A DNA stretch of 64,000 bases from Lineus longissimus (Eukaryota; Nemertea; Pilidiophora; Heteronemertea; Lineidae). The notes beneath the pieces were generated by a model that made no database searches, was not told where the DNA came from, and worked only from the letters and a program-made list of their open reading frames with translations. The position numbers were made by a program, and so were the translations under genes. The stretch lies in the NCBI RefSeq assembly GCF_910592395.1, contig NC_088309.1, positions 24,246,599-24,310,598 on the forward strand. Direction: 5' to 3'. Of the stretch, positions 13,717-26,548 are shown in pieces; the first letter of the stretch is position 1; each line of letters begins with the position of its first letter.

Positions 13717-13968
13717 ACCTGTTAAAGAGGTGTTAAAAGTTGATCATAGACACCACCATTATGGCTAGAATTTGAATTCCTAAAACTAATAGAACTCTTA
13801 CGAATTGAATGCCATTTTTAAAGGTAGGAGTCTGTTGTTTGTTTCCCAGCAAACAGCCACTCAGGTTTTTAATGGACATTCACTTCAGTATGAAAGAGTT
13901 CTAATTGCTTAGGATTTCTAGTCCTAGCCAAAATGGTGGTACCCATGGTCAACCCTTCATGTACAGGT
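13717..13968. repeat. 252-bp foldback (long imperfect hairpin), MITE-like
   Basis: The left arm (13717-13840) pairs with the reverse complement of the right arm (13851-13968) over nearly its whole length, at roughly 70-75% identity by eye. Matching blocks include ACCTGT at the tips, GTTGA.CAT, ACCACCATT.TGGCTAG, TAGAACTCTT, GAATG.CCATT and CTGTT.TTTG beside a short loop (about 13841-13850). This is the structure of a foldback or MITE-type non-autonomous DNA transposon; it could also yield a long hairpin RNA. No target-site duplication is clear. Confidence 0.7.
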
Positions 13969-14284
13969 TTACCATGAGTGTGATTGTCACTGGCCTTGAA
14001 ATCCGCTTACATCAGAACAAAAAGAAACATAACCATTAAATTAAACTAAGAGATGTCAAACATTTGTCACATCTTAAGAAACAAATGATAAACCGCCAAG
14101 CAGGAAATTCCTTGCTCTACAATGGCATGAAGACAAATTTCATTGAAACGATCACGTCAGCACAGCGCCGAGAGCACAAGAGAGGAGGAAATGAGAAGAC
14201 GAGGAGCAGGAAGATGATAATGGATATTTCCCGGAACTGGTCTACCCGATGGTGGCAGCGGTGAGATTATCAGCCGCACATCAG
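13969..14284. other. short non-coding stretch
   Basis: Nothing is recognised. A 66-codon plus-strand frame rich in Arg and Lys (14064-14264) has no recognisable domain and is probably chance. Confidence 0.4.
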
Positions 14285-14800
14285 TGGAAGAGAACTACCG
14301 AGGGGCTAATGATATTGAAAGAATGTCTCATGTGGATTCAGTTCCACTTGAACCTTGCCAATAATCTTAGTGTATTTATAAGCGATACGTTACACAGTAC
14401 AACCACTGTTTGAGATCAACCTCAAGTGACACTGACAGTATGTTGGGTAGATGATGCCTTGAATTGTTAAAGAATGTCTCATTAGAGCTCGGTTCCAATT
14501 GAAGCTATGCAACATATCTGGTGCATTGAGTAAGCTATTCAGATCTTAGCTCCAAGTAAGTTGATGCGAAATAGCAAATAGTGGGCCATTCAGAGTGTAG
14601 TTTAGTTTACTTGAAATGTAGGAATGTCTTGTGATTAGGACTAGGATCCACTTGGAGTTTCTGCATCTTATGAGTTTTTGTAGCCAGAAATGATTAAAAC
14701 ATATTGTGGAAAAGGCTCAAGGCAATCGGTAGGACCATTTTCACACAACACAAGGAGCCTAAGCTGAGAGATGCACAGTAAGAATGCTTCTTTTAACCTG
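14285..14800 (+). repeat. decayed tandem repeat, ~150-bp unit, about three copies
   Basis: The block GAATGTCT(C/T) followed by GGTTCCA(C/A)TTGAA-like sequence starts at 14321, 14472 and 14622, spacings of 151 and 150 bp. A weaker AGAATGCTTC at 14781 may begin a fourth unit. Secondary blocks such as AGATC...CTC(C)AAGT also recur in step. The copies are heavily diverged, so this is an old array. Confidence 0.5.
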
Positions 14801-17800
14801 CCAGGAGCACTTAACCTGTGTATCATTATCGAACATGTACCTGTTATGAACAAACAGTGGCAACATACGAATTATTAGTCTGTCAAAAAGTAGTCAAGTC
14901 TAAGTGTTGATCTTGCCCACATTAGCAAATTCCTGCTTCAAGATTGACATTTTACATACCAAGCTGGTTCATAGGCGAGAGGGTTATTTACAAACAGATT
15001 CCATGCGGTATCTCATGAACTCACCTGATTCCTGAGTTGTTTCTACACCAATCCTCTCCCACCAGAAGTATTTTGGTTACACCTGCGAAGAGAGGATACA
15101 ATCTATCTTCCCCACGATATCCAACAAGAAACACTGACAAGGTATAGTCATGGGAGTGTGAAGTGAAGAATGAAACTGCGGCAGTATTTTCTGATAAGAA
15201 CCAAGATTGATTATTCGTTACATTACGGCCAAGCCAAACCTCATCTACCAAGACTTTCTCAAATCTGAAGCCAGATTTAAACTTCAGAATGATTGCTCAC
15301 GCAATACTGTTGCAAAGAGACACAGAATTCATTATTGGTTACTAATACAAGTTCACTTCGCCACACAATATATCGATGTTTTTCGGGCGGCGATTCATCA
15401 AAGCCACTGTTGGTAGCAGTCACCACTTGGGAAAACATTGACAAATTACCCACCACAGAGGTCGCCGGCAATGACAACTAATGCAGACTATCATTTGACT
15501 AATTCTATATAGTATTTTTCAAATGACTGACTGCACAAATGCAATGTTTGCAACTGTCAGCAAATTATTTGATGTAAAATCAATAAACTGCTTCTCCAAC
15601 AACCATTATTTTATGACTGATGATGATTTTCCTTCTAAACAAATATTTGCAGAATAAGTCATAATATGAAGTTAAATCTTTTCCATTTGGGATATCAAAA
15701 CTTCAAAGCCAGTTATCGAGAACTACCCAAGGGGCTAAGATAATGAAAGTTCATCCCCATAATACAGATTCCCGCAAACATGGAATTTTCATTTCAGTGA
15801 AGTAAGATGATTACTGGTTGAGACAAAATTGGTCCTTGTTGGGGTATGTGATGACCACAGACATGCCATCGCTCATAGCAGTGATACTTCTGGCACATCA
15901 TTGCAAGAAAAGTTTCTTGTTCGGGGGTGCTTTAGTACTATTCACTTTGATCAACATGAAATGAACGCTACACGGAGACGGACAATCACAAAATCACCCG
16001 AGTGGACAAGATGACGACAGATTTAGACAAGCAGTCTCCACCAATCTTTTTCCCCTCTCAATTTCATTTCTCAGGAAATTGGAGAGGGCAAAGGGAAATC
16101 ACATGACTGTATGCTTCGTCATGTGGTATCAGTGACTCAGACCCATGCATCATCATTCCAAGCCATGTCGCCACAGCTGTAAAGACGACACATGCTATTT
16201 TCATATGCTGAAGTAGATATATGTGCATAGAAATGTGGCGAGGAAAGGTGAAATAAGACTCATTCGTGGAAGCCTTTGAAATCTTACAGTGCTGGATTGC
16301 AGGAGCAGAGCTGAAGATCATTATATCAATTTGATCATCAAGTGCTACCTCTTAATCTCGGGCTTCATGCTAAGTGCAACTGTTGCAATTAATTGGAAAC
16401 ATTGTTTTTTCTCTGATCTTTATTGGTCTTTTTTTACTAATAACATGCAGAAATACGTACACTATTTTCCAATACACTATTTTCAAGTACATGTCCCAGT
16501 AGAAAATAATTTGTAAGCCAAAAATGGTATTCCTATGCTTCTTGGAGAATATTTATGTTGTGTTTTACAAAAAAATATTTCATGCTGACCAGCTATGAAG
16601 AGATTGGAGAAAGCATGCTAGTTCAAATACTTCAAATACTTAAACTTTTTTTCAACAAGCGCATAGTCCTGAGTATTTCTTAATATCGTATGTACAAGAA
16701 GGGTTGACCTGTGAGGTATATAGCCTCAGTCATAATAAAAGGTAGTACCCGTTTGGTTAATCCATGTGCAAATGGAATAACACAGATAAGTTCCGAATTC
16801 CACTTTTAACAAACATGACCAAGAGCCTTACATTTACGTTGATTATTAATGGTATCAACTCAAACTCTAGAGCAAGAAATCACCAGCAAATTATAGGAGA
16901 CTAAATAAATCTGTCAGACGAAAATAAATATTATCGCACACGATTGATCAAATATTTTGAAAACATGTTATACATTTATTGGTCCCCACATATAAGTGTC
17001 AATAGCGTACCCTTCATGTTAATGTTATAATACCCGACAAAGGTTAATACCTTATAGCTAATAGGAATTGGTTTGGTGCTTTATGACAGCCATTTGAATA
17101 GCGTGATATGCTGTAGGCAAAACAGCAAAATAGTCTGACAAAGGAAGTGTATTGGTCCACAGTGAAGGATTAAGACTGGTACATTGGTTTCCATGAAAAA
17201 GGCAGTTCGAGAGAAACTACAAAATTAATAATGAAACAGAATGTGTTAAAGAAATACCAGTTTGATCATAATACAACATCGCAAGAGTAGCTGGTACTTG
17301 ATATAGCACTTATGGTTTGTTAATAACAAATTTGGGGCTATTATTCAGTGAAAATGATTCCTCTTACAGCTCCTGTTTATTCTGAACCCCAGCCTCGATC
17401 GTTAGCAATGCACCTCTGATGTGGCTTGCTTACATTTATTCGAAATTGAATAAAGTACCCTTCTTCAAGAAATCAGAAAGAAAGAACGAATGCATTTATT
17501 CGTCCAAGAATTCATGCCAAATAAGGCGAGAATTAAAAGTTTTCCATGTATCTGTCAGACAGATGGTCTGCAAACGGCAATTGCCGCCGCGTAATACAAG
17601 AGCCGACTCTGACTGATGGCCGACCAGAGGGTAAACACGCTATAATTATCACTCTCGATCCTCCGCTATTGAATTAGCAATGAGGCCATTTATATAGAGA
17701 GATTGCCTTTGTGTATCGAGCGAAGGTCCCTCAAAACGTGCGTGGAAATAGTCTGCGATGGTCAGGCGCGCCGACTGTGAAATTAGCTGAGCCCAGGCCA

Positions 17801-18100
17801 CACACTGGTAGGCCAACATGTTACATCTCGTTGGTTTGCTGGCGCCACTCTAAAGCTAATCTATCACAACAACCGTCATCACAGCACTGGTCTCAAGAGA
17901 CATTGACATACCACTCACCCAGAACTGAATGAGGGTCAAAGTGTGAGATAAAATTATGCACAGAACGGTCGCTTAAATCGTTTTATCAATGAATAAGCTG
18001 TTGAAATTAACGGAAGCTAAATATTAGACTTATGTTTTCGGGTTTTTCACAGTTATTCATTGAAGTGTAAGAGTGTCTGCAAACTGTAATAGCTTTTATA
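14801..18100. other. non-coding stretch, no gene recognised
   Basis: No recognisable protein or RNA gene. A phrase near 15718 (GAGAACTACC.AAGGGGCTAA) recalls the flank of the 14.3-kb repeat near 14290, so a stray monomer may lie here. Short overlapping frames on both strands at 15.2-15.5 kb have no family features. Confidence 0.45.
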
Positions 18101-18109
18101 CAATTTTAA

Positions 18110-18665
18110 AGATCCATAATATACAAAAGAGACATACAAATGGCATACACCTTCTTGTTACTGTTACCCGAGAAACCTACAAGTATTTCAGTTACAAGAT
18201 AAATCTCTGTCAATGCGCTTTAGTATAAGTTCTAGTCATGCATTTAAATAATAGGTTCCCTCGGAGCAGAAATATGATAACGCTGCTCTCTATGATATCA
18301 AAGACATCGGTAAGCAGTCTTACAAATAACTAATCATACTGTTACCTCAGGAATCTCTGGGTGCATAGCTCACTGAGTTATATCAAGCAAAGCTCCTGCC
18401 TATGCTTTCTATCTTTAGAGCAGAAATATGAAAACGTTGCTCTCTACTGTATCAAAGACACAGGTAAACAATCTCACAAGGAATCTCTGCCTGTACGGCT
18501 GACAGAGCTCAGTTTTAAAGCAAAACTCTTGCCAATGTCTTCTACTTTCTCAGTCTTGCCTACAAAATGTAATAGCTTCCTCAGAGCAGAAATATTAAAA
18601 CGCTGCTCTCTACGATCAAAGCATAGGATCAAAGAAGTCATACAAATGACATATTCCTTCTTATG
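18110..18665 (+). repeat. decayed tandem repeat, ~155-165-bp unit, about three copies
   Basis: The block GAGCAGAAATAT.A.AACG.TGCTCTCTA recurs at 18264, 18418 and 18584 (spacings 154 and 166 bp). Secondary blocks recur in step: TGTAATAGCTT, ACAAATG.CATA..CCTTCTT (about 18137 and 18643) and AGGAATCTCTG. The 101-codon plus frame crossing it (18361-18666) is a by-product of the repeat. Confidence 0.6.
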
Positions 18666-18669
18666 ACTT

Positions 18670-19860
18670 TGAGATCTTACATAGCGTGTAATCTAAGATC
18701 TGTATTCCACTCTCAACATCATTAGTGAAAGGTGATGACGAGTGCCTCTAAACACTATTTGCCGGTATGGCTTTGAGCATGAAATGACTAAGACACGCTC
18801 GCATTGATATTCAGCGAGGAACATTGCTAACTACACATCATTTCTCCAGGCAGCGGAAGGTTAAAGAAGAGTAATCTTATCTGTAATGGCTTGGGAAGAT
18901 GGCATAGCAGCGATGTGCATGGAATCGCTATATGCACTTAATAGTGATAGAGGAGTGTAGGCGCTTAAGCCTGTTCTTTGTGGGCCTTTAGTAAGGGATT
19001 GAACATTTAAACATTTAACTCAATTCTTTTCCAACTGTATGCACTTTTGACTCTGAACCTCCCTTTTATCAAACTCTCCATCTTTCAAAAACAAGTTTAA
19101 GTAAACAGACTGAACTTGAACACACATTCACCTTCAAAATTAATCTGCCCATCAAACAAACCCGCTTATTGCCTCCAAAGCCAGATGACATTTTGATGAC
19201 AGCGAATCAGATTGCGATTGAAATATCATTAATGGACGGACATGCCCCAGTGAAAATTATTCCATTTGACAAAGAATTCTGACAGAAACTGGCAGTGCAA
19301 TGTTGATAAAGATTTTAAGCAAACATGAAGTTCACTTGGTCGACTTGCAGAATCGTGTTGACGGATCACATGGTTATCTCTGTTGAATCTTAACCGATTT
19401 TCACTTGCTTTCAATCAGAATGAAACGATTTAAAGACCATGTTTGTTGGTTGAAAAATTGAAGTTCAAACTTAAATTTGAGAGTTTCCAATTTTTGAAAA
19501 CAATGCTGAATATCACGGTCAACAATGCCATTGTGTACATTAATCTTGAATACTTTATATTCCACTCATAGCTGCACAATTGCCAGGTTGATTTCTCATC
19601 ATGTAAACACAAAATAGCCTGAAATTTGCCTTTAATTTTCTGTGCAACTGTTTTCCAGTGGGAACGTTAACGCAAACACATCGAGAGTGCATCGGGAATG
19701 CGAATTGAGAGGAAGCCATTATTGATGTAGCGGATTTTGCCGGCAGGTTCAGGAGTTCACCAATCTATATTGCCATCTTGGCTGTCAGGAAGGTCTGTTG
19801 ATAATCAATATAGTTAATTCCAAGTCAAAATATTGAGGCGTTTTGTTTTGGAAAATAAGA
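18670..19860. other. non-coding stretch, nothing seen
   Basis: AT-rich sequence with only short open frames on either strand; no motif, repeat or RNA gene recognised. Confidence 0.45.
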
Positions 19861-19861
19861 G

Positions 19862-20085
19862 CAGAATTATGATTTTTTTTCAAGTTACATATTCAGTCAT
19901 TTTTTTCTTAAATGAGAGGAAATATTTGGACTTTAAAATTTTTTCATCTTTCAGAGTTGAATTTTTTCATAAATGTTAAAGATTCTGAAAAATTTTCAAA
20001 GCCAAAAATATTTAGGGACCGATGATGTTTCTTCATTTTGAGTAGAAAAAAACAAGTGAAAAAAATATTTGAACTTAAAAAAAGC
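19862..20085 (+). repeat. AT-rich dispersed repeat family, copy A
   Basis: Carries the family core: TTTTTTCATCTTTCAGAG, then TCTGAAAAATTTTCAAAG, then GATGATGTTTCTTCATTTTG and GAAAAAAACAAGTGAAAAAA. The same blocks occur at 31998-32292, 37310-37380, 44190-44260 and 50565-50915. No coding capacity. Edges are blurred by the A/T runs. Confidence 0.7.
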
Positions 20086-20970
20086 TCATCAGCTCAATCG
20101 TTATTGGCAGAAATGATGCTCCTATATTAAGTAAAACTTCTCAATAATAAGTGGGAGGGTGTTATGTGCCATGCCAGGATCTGTTCCTCCTTCACAAAGG
20201 AGGTTTTGATTCACAACTGATGCAGACCCGATACTATCAAATATGGGGCAACAAATCCAATTCCATCCCCTCGAAAACAGGTCCTATAACAAGAAGCTTT
20301 CTGATAATTGACCTGTGATTCATCTCATGATCAAATGCACACCTCAAATACTTCAATAGTAGCAACTATTTGCCATTACATATTTGAGAAATTGAGAGAA
20401 CATGCCCAAGTCACAACTTGGTTACCTACTAGAAATCCCCTACCACAAGGAGCAGATGGTTACTTTCCCTGTACTATTATTGTTATCATCCAACCGTTTA
20501 CAACTGCTGATAGGATTCGTTGAAGACAAGTTATGCTGTGAATCCTTTTTTTCTTTCACCACAACCCAACATGTTTCCACTGAAGTGGATTTCAAGCTGC
20601 GTTCAATGAAATTACCTGAGTATTCATATCTCTTCTGATTTTTGTAAGAAGCAAAGAAACCTGAGTATTTCCTTACCAGTGGAGAAGGCTTATCCATAAT
20701 GTTGAATGAAGAGGTTGGAGTTATGAAAAGAGGGTCTTGAATGCACAGTTCCCAAGAGATGGGAGGCTCGTTTTTGCCTGTGGATCTTGCAATGTTTTTT
20801 GTCAGCTGCTCTGGAGGTCAAATCCTGTGAGGCTGCACCCACGAATATTGAGAGGCTGTGATGTCCAAGTGGGATGAATAAGCACGAGTCAGCTTAACAA
20901 CGCGCTAACACGCAACTGTTAATGGGTAGCCTCTTTACACAGATTTCAGGAACACTGCTGAGTCGAGGTT

Positions 20971-21016
20971 GGTGTTCTGCCCCTCCCCCTGGTGTTCTGC
21001 CCCCCCCCCCCCCCCG
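20971..21016 (+). repeat. duplicated GGTGTTCTGCCCC with a C16 homopolymer
   Basis: GGTGTTCTGCCCC is present twice 20 bp apart; the second copy runs into 16 consecutive C residues (21000-21015). Such tracts are unstable and are common assembly and sequencing error sites. Confidence 0.8.
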
Positions 21017-21515
21017 ACCAAAAAGTTAGATATGGCCCTCCAAAAAGACTTTTACTATACAGGCCAGCTTGCTTGCTTTTATAGCTCGAGGCTTGAGAAG
21101 AATAATCACATCTTCACCAGCTGCATGCTTGTGGTGTTACACTTGGTAACATACTTAGGCTTACTTCAATAGCTTTCTTTATCTTCATCTTGAGAAAAAC
21201 ACATCCCAACAGGAGAGATGGATATATCATCAGTCAGGTTCGGAGAGTGCTTACCAGAGGAGAAAATGATGAACAGAAATTATCCACCTACAGAGCACTG
21301 CTTTCAGGGTAGCGTTATGGTGTAGCTAAACAACCATGAGCCAATATGAAATCATCTACTGCTGAATAGCTATTCCATCTCCGCCCATTAGATCATGCTA
21401 AAATGGGTTTTTTTTAGTTGTGTTGTGGCATTCATATGGTTTAAAAAGAATACATTGTAGCAAGTAGTTTTCTTTAGACCAGTTTCATGCCAATCCAGTG
21501 GAGTGCAAGTTGAAA

Positions 21516-21527
21516 CATCACGTGATG
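21516..21527. promoter_or_regulatory. 12-bp E-box palindrome CATCACGTGATG
   Basis: A perfect palindrome around CACGTG, the core bound by USF/MITF/TFE-type bHLH-zip factors. No adjacent gene is recognised, so its role is unknown. Confidence 0.3.
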
Positions 21528-22335
21528 ACTATCGGATAACTTTGTGTCACTAACCCACTGTCAATTGAAATTGATCAGTTTCTTGGGTATTCAGAAATGG
21601 TCTTAGATCCGTAAAAATCGAGTACCCGGTATATACCTATAGGATCCTGCATCAGTCCTTACTCAACCCAACAACCAAACCAGACACCCGAATCCCCGAA
21701 TCCCCGCGGCACCCCAATAGCACCCGGATATTGGAACCATTCATCAGCAGCATGCCCCTGGTAAGCACCAGTTCATTTTCATGCTACATTACCGAAGTGA
21801 ACTTGATGTCTCTACATGGACAACAGACAATGGAAAAAGACAAGAGCTCCTTGATAGCCGAGATAAATCCTATTTAAGTGCTCTGACAGAGACAGATGGT
21901 GTTGTTTTACTTCTTCAATGCAACTTGGGTGCCAACAGGGAATATTAGTTATTCAGACCATTTAATGTCAAGTTTAAACCAAGTAAGGAAAACTAGTTAA
22001 GAAATGGTGCACAGTTCTAAGGTTACACTCACGCTCATGTTGATACATAATGTACTCTTTTCTGCTGAACTTTTTAAAAAGATTTGTTGAGGCTGTGAGA
22101 AGCCTCTCGAATTATCATGGTCTCTCACATTCGCCTGTCGATCTAACGCCCTATTGGAAATGAGCAGATCAGTTTGTGAATCTTCACACTTGATGGATTG
22201 AGATGGTGAGCTGGGTTCATCGTACATATACACCTGAAATGTCTGAAGGTGATAGACCTTATGGGTTGACCACAGGCAAACCTAAATTCACTTCTAGTTT
22301 AAAGAGCATTTGACGACGAATTTGAAGAAGTTTTT

Positions 22336-22518
22336 GCTTTTGTTATCCCTGCTTGATCTATCGGTTTGGTCAGACTGCCACACACCTCACATGACTGAAA
22401 ATATCATTATTGCTATTACAAACATTCCTCGCTTTTGTTATTCCTGCGGATCTATCCGATCTGCAATGCACCTCACATTACTGAAAAATATCATCATTGC
22501 TATTACAAACATCCCTCG
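22336..22518 (+). repeat. two-copy tandem duplication, ~87-95 bp
   Basis: GCTTTTGTTAT.CCTGC starts at 22336 and 22431 (95 bp apart), and GAAAA(A)TATCATTATTGCTATTACAAACAT recurs in step with a small deletion. The 99-codon frame across it repeats NIIIAITNIPR in its translation purely because of the duplication. Confidence 0.6.
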
Positions 22519-25500
22519 AGTCCAACAGCCCAATGCATTAACATTTTTTTCCACATATTATCCAATATCTGACAACTGCAAACATGAGACAAGGACTGGG
22601 ATATTATAGCCATCAGCCGACACCAGTAAATGGTCAATTTCCATAAAATAAGAATAGCAAGCGAATAAAGTGGCCTTTCAGTGTTGATGCCAGGTTAGCA
22701 GGAGCAGATGGATGGGGACGTCAGAGAATGGCTGCTGCGCCAGGAAATGGGCCATGGCCCAGAGGTAATGGCTTGGCTCTGCTTCATTAAATCTTCATTA
22801 TGTCTTGCACCTACAGAGCACGGAAGAGTAGATGGAACTGGCAAGGGGCAGGTTGGGGTTGATGTTTATGGCATGAATGCAATTATGTCAGAGCGGTTGG
22901 ATTCCGCAGCCGATTATCTTTGGTGCAGTGGCAGGGTGCTTTATACAGGGAGACGACCCTTCAGACCTGGCCTGCTGGGTTGAGATGATGTTAAGTGTAC
23001 ATCCCTCTTCCAACATATGAGCATGTTGGTACGCCAATTTAGAAACAAGTTCTTCATGTTTAGAGCTGCATTGAAGACATTGTGGATGTTGATGAAAAGT
23101 AGATGATAAAAGCCAACATAACTGCTGACAAAGAATGTTACCTGAAGATCTGAACAGAAATGAGAAACAAATTGGTTTGTCTAAGCAAGGAGTATCCATT
23201 TATTGGAATGTATGAGCATCTGGGAAGAAGTTCCTACCTTTTGCTTGGCATGCACTGAGGGAGTTTCAAGGAACAAAGGAGGTGAAAATGCATCTTTATC
23301 AATTGCGTGTGGTTATTAAACACCACACACAGAGAAAGTGTGAAAACATTACCATAGCAAATAACATCCTGTTACAGTTAAACTAATTAACACACTCGGC
23401 AGAGAAAAATAATGTTCTATAAGTTTGCTTTAAAATTTGAAAATAAGCCTGGCCCCTGAGTGTTCATGAGGGTACTCCCATTCTTTTGGTGTATGCAGGT
23501 CATTTTGAGATGAAAACTATGGTGTAAAATCCAAGAGAAAATGAAATAAAGCTTTTTTAGATAAGTTCATTGAGGATTTTTGTATGACAGTTTACCACAG
23601 CCGTTGCAGACAACAGCTAACCTTAGGCATACATCAGTTAAATGGCCAATCACAGTCAATAGCCGATCATATACTACTAAATGCTTCCAGTCACTTCTGA
23701 ATTATTAACCCTGTTGAGAAAGCACCTCCTGTTTATTTGAGGTCAATATCATCAGTTACGAATGGCAATTCCCATCCCATGGTAAAAGGATTTAAATACA
23801 CCATGTATCGTATTGTACAATGTACAAGAAACGTCTTTCAATATAAGTTGCTTCACCTTCATTAACAGTTTGATTCATCTCAAATTTGATATTTCCACTT
23901 GTGCATTCTCCATAGGATTTGTAGTCAAATGCGCTGCAATGTACGACCTTCTTGAAGGGCGACTTATAACAGACAAAGGTACTGCCAAAGGAATAGGTAA
24001 ATCATTTCAAGAATGCCTGGCAAATATTCTTAGCTTTGGAATAGGAATACTTCAGCAAACCAGCACTTTTCACGAGAAATTGGATGATGTAGCATGATAT
24101 TTTTCAACACAAAATCCTCAAGGTAGCAAAAGTGAATGATATACTTGGTAAACACACACAAGGATCTGAGATTGCAAAGCCCATTTCTACAAGCACAATA
24201 AGACTGCCCTTCTGAATCCGTGCCAATACCTGAGGACAGATACGATATTGGTAGATCCCAATTCAAGTTCCATTACCATTCTACTTGTCATATCATTCCC
24301 AATGCAACAATTTAACATGATACAATATAGAGCATTAAGATGTGGGTGTGCTGCGAATGAGTAAGGAGGGCTGACCCAAACGCGAACCCAAGATTAACGA
24401 TACACAACTCCTTTCAATCCATGCACTTCATCAGAAAGGCTTTTCAACCAACTCTTGACAAATTGCTATTGGGTCGTTGAGTGTGACTAACTTGAGTTGA
24501 GAAGAGAAACGAAATGCCTTGGGCTAGGAACCCAAGCTGACTCAAAGGATCATTATGATATCGCAGAATGGCCTCATATTGTAATAGGTTAGCACTTCAC
24601 GAGGAAGCAGGGAGCTATGTTGTAATATTAAAGTCCCGCTCTTGGCCGATTAGGATGAGGGTGAAATATTTACGACTTAACCCAAGGGATATTATTAGCT
24701 AACACTCCATCTGACCAAGAAGCCATTTGGGAGTGACTGTCGGGCTCAATTACCATATTTGTGGATAAATCCCAAAGCGTTTCATTTTTGGGAATGATTA
24801 TGGCCAATGGGTTGTTAATGTACTGTTGTTGTTGATTTAACCGATTTTTAAGTCATTTTGCTCTTGAATGTATTGTTGTTGCCTACTCCGTACCAAGTGA
24901 CATGGAAATGATGAATTAGTGAAAATGTGCACTTCTACACATGTTCCAAAGTTTAGAAGTATACCAAATCAACAGCTATTAAGTGGGCAACAAGTCAATG
25001 CCTACTAATGGTAACTCCAGCGCCTTTCACAATTAGTGAGCAGTAACTGTTATTTTTAGGATTTATTATACTAAATGTTGTTGCCAGCGATATGTTTTCT
25101 TGCAGTTCGTTTTGCAGATTCCAGTTGTTCATATTTATCCCTCCTGTCTGCCTCAATGCATTTGCTATGAGTGCACCCACTGGTTATACACCAATATTTA
25201 TCCCCATGAGAAAATACTATAGCTTTCTCCTGTCTGGCTGGATGCATTCGCTTGTATTGCCTGCTGGATCACATCCAGCCTGTTCCAGCCTGTCAGTTCG
25301 ATTTATCAATATTAATGTCATGGAAGTCGAGATCCTGCTCTCTGCAATTTATCATGCAATTAATCACCAAGGCTTATAAATGAACTCATTGAACCTTTTC
25401 ATTCCAATTAGACTCCTAAACTCTAGAATGTTATGAATGACTACAAATTTAATATCCATTTAGAAACTGTGCACATAAATCTTTAAGCTGTAAAATGCCA

Positions 25501-26158
25501 ATTACTTTCGTGACCATAATATTCAAACCTTTTTCGGCTCCATTGTCATTTGATTTTACCCGGTGATCTCATTTCAACAAGTATCTTTTAAAGTTGCTCA
25601 GATATATTAAAAAACTGAATAGCTTTGAATAAACTTGTAAGTCTAGATCATTGCAACCGTTTGCTTTATGAATTTTCCCTTTGCTCCACTTGGTATTGTA
25701 CACATACATAATGAGTGTTTTGTTTAAATCTGCTTTATGGAATGTTCTATGTAACCAATATATATCAATATAACCCAAAGCGATGTTTTAATAATTGACA
25801 TTTTATCGGTTTTAGTGTTTTTTCTTGCACACTGTAGGAAAACGAATGCTAGGTAATATTCAAGTCACTTTCCAGCCTATTCGCATTTGTCATTTGTTTG
25901 AGGAGAAGACTATATCACATCAAAACTGTCTAGATCGCCAAGTGGTTCTTCATTATGGAAGAGACCTGGCCAAAGTTGTTTAAAACAAGTTTTCTTCAGC
26001 ATTTACTTGGTGTTAAGTCTAGACTTAATATAACTGAAGGAGATGATGGCAAGTAAAATGCCAGACAAAAGTTGTTTTCAACAAGCAGGCCCAAAAGAAA
26101 TGGAATTGTGTTATGTAATGTTTTCAATCATCATGCCTGTCAAGGGTCTGAACTCACT

Positions 26159-26548
26159 AGCCGCACTTACACCACCTGAAAATGGACCACCAATCTTGGT
26201 TCGGGAACCAATGCCGCACCATCGAAAATCCACCAAGCGCTTACACCAGCGCTGCAGCTAGTTATAAAATCCGGCTACAGATGGCGCGCAAACAATAAGC
26301 AGAAAGCGCCATTTCGAAAGCGCCGCCTGGAGCCGAACCATCTAACTAGCTAATTGCCGATCCATTTGCGCGTACACCACGACAAAGCCGAGCTTTTAAC
26401 AAGCCGGGCGAATTTGGACCATCAAGCTTGGTGGGACAAATTCGCTCGGCAAGTTGTATCGGCAATGGATTGCCGAACCAATTTGTCGCGGCAATGTGGT
26501 GGTGTAAGTGCAATTGGTCCACCAATATTTCGTGGTGTAAGCGCAGCT
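26159..26548. repeat. GC-rich foldback / MITE-like element with terminal inverted repeats
   Basis: The left end (AGCCGCACTTACACCACC, 26159 on) matches the reverse complement of the right end (AGCTGCGCTTACACCACG, ending 26548). The GC.CTTACACCA motif appears five times: direct at about 26161, 26237 and 26368, and inverted at 26497-26511 and 26531-26544. An internal near-perfect hairpin at 26403-26450 is centred on CAAGCTTG, with arms containing GCGAATTTG and CAAATTCGC. The segment is clearly richer in G, C and CpG than its surroundings, as expected of recent insertion. There is no transposase; the 60-75 codon frames on both strands follow from the palindrome. No target-site duplication is confidently seen. 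Confidence 0.7.

Larger units (their letters stand above)
20086..26150. other. non-coding stretch with small repeats
   Basis: No gene is recognised; frames at 20308-20697, 22708-23199 and 23813-24097 show no family features. Local structures are a C16 tract near 21000, a 12-bp E-box palindrome at 21516-21527, a C-rich patch near 21690 (GAATCCCC twice) and a two-copy tandem duplication at 22336-22518. Confidence 0.45.
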
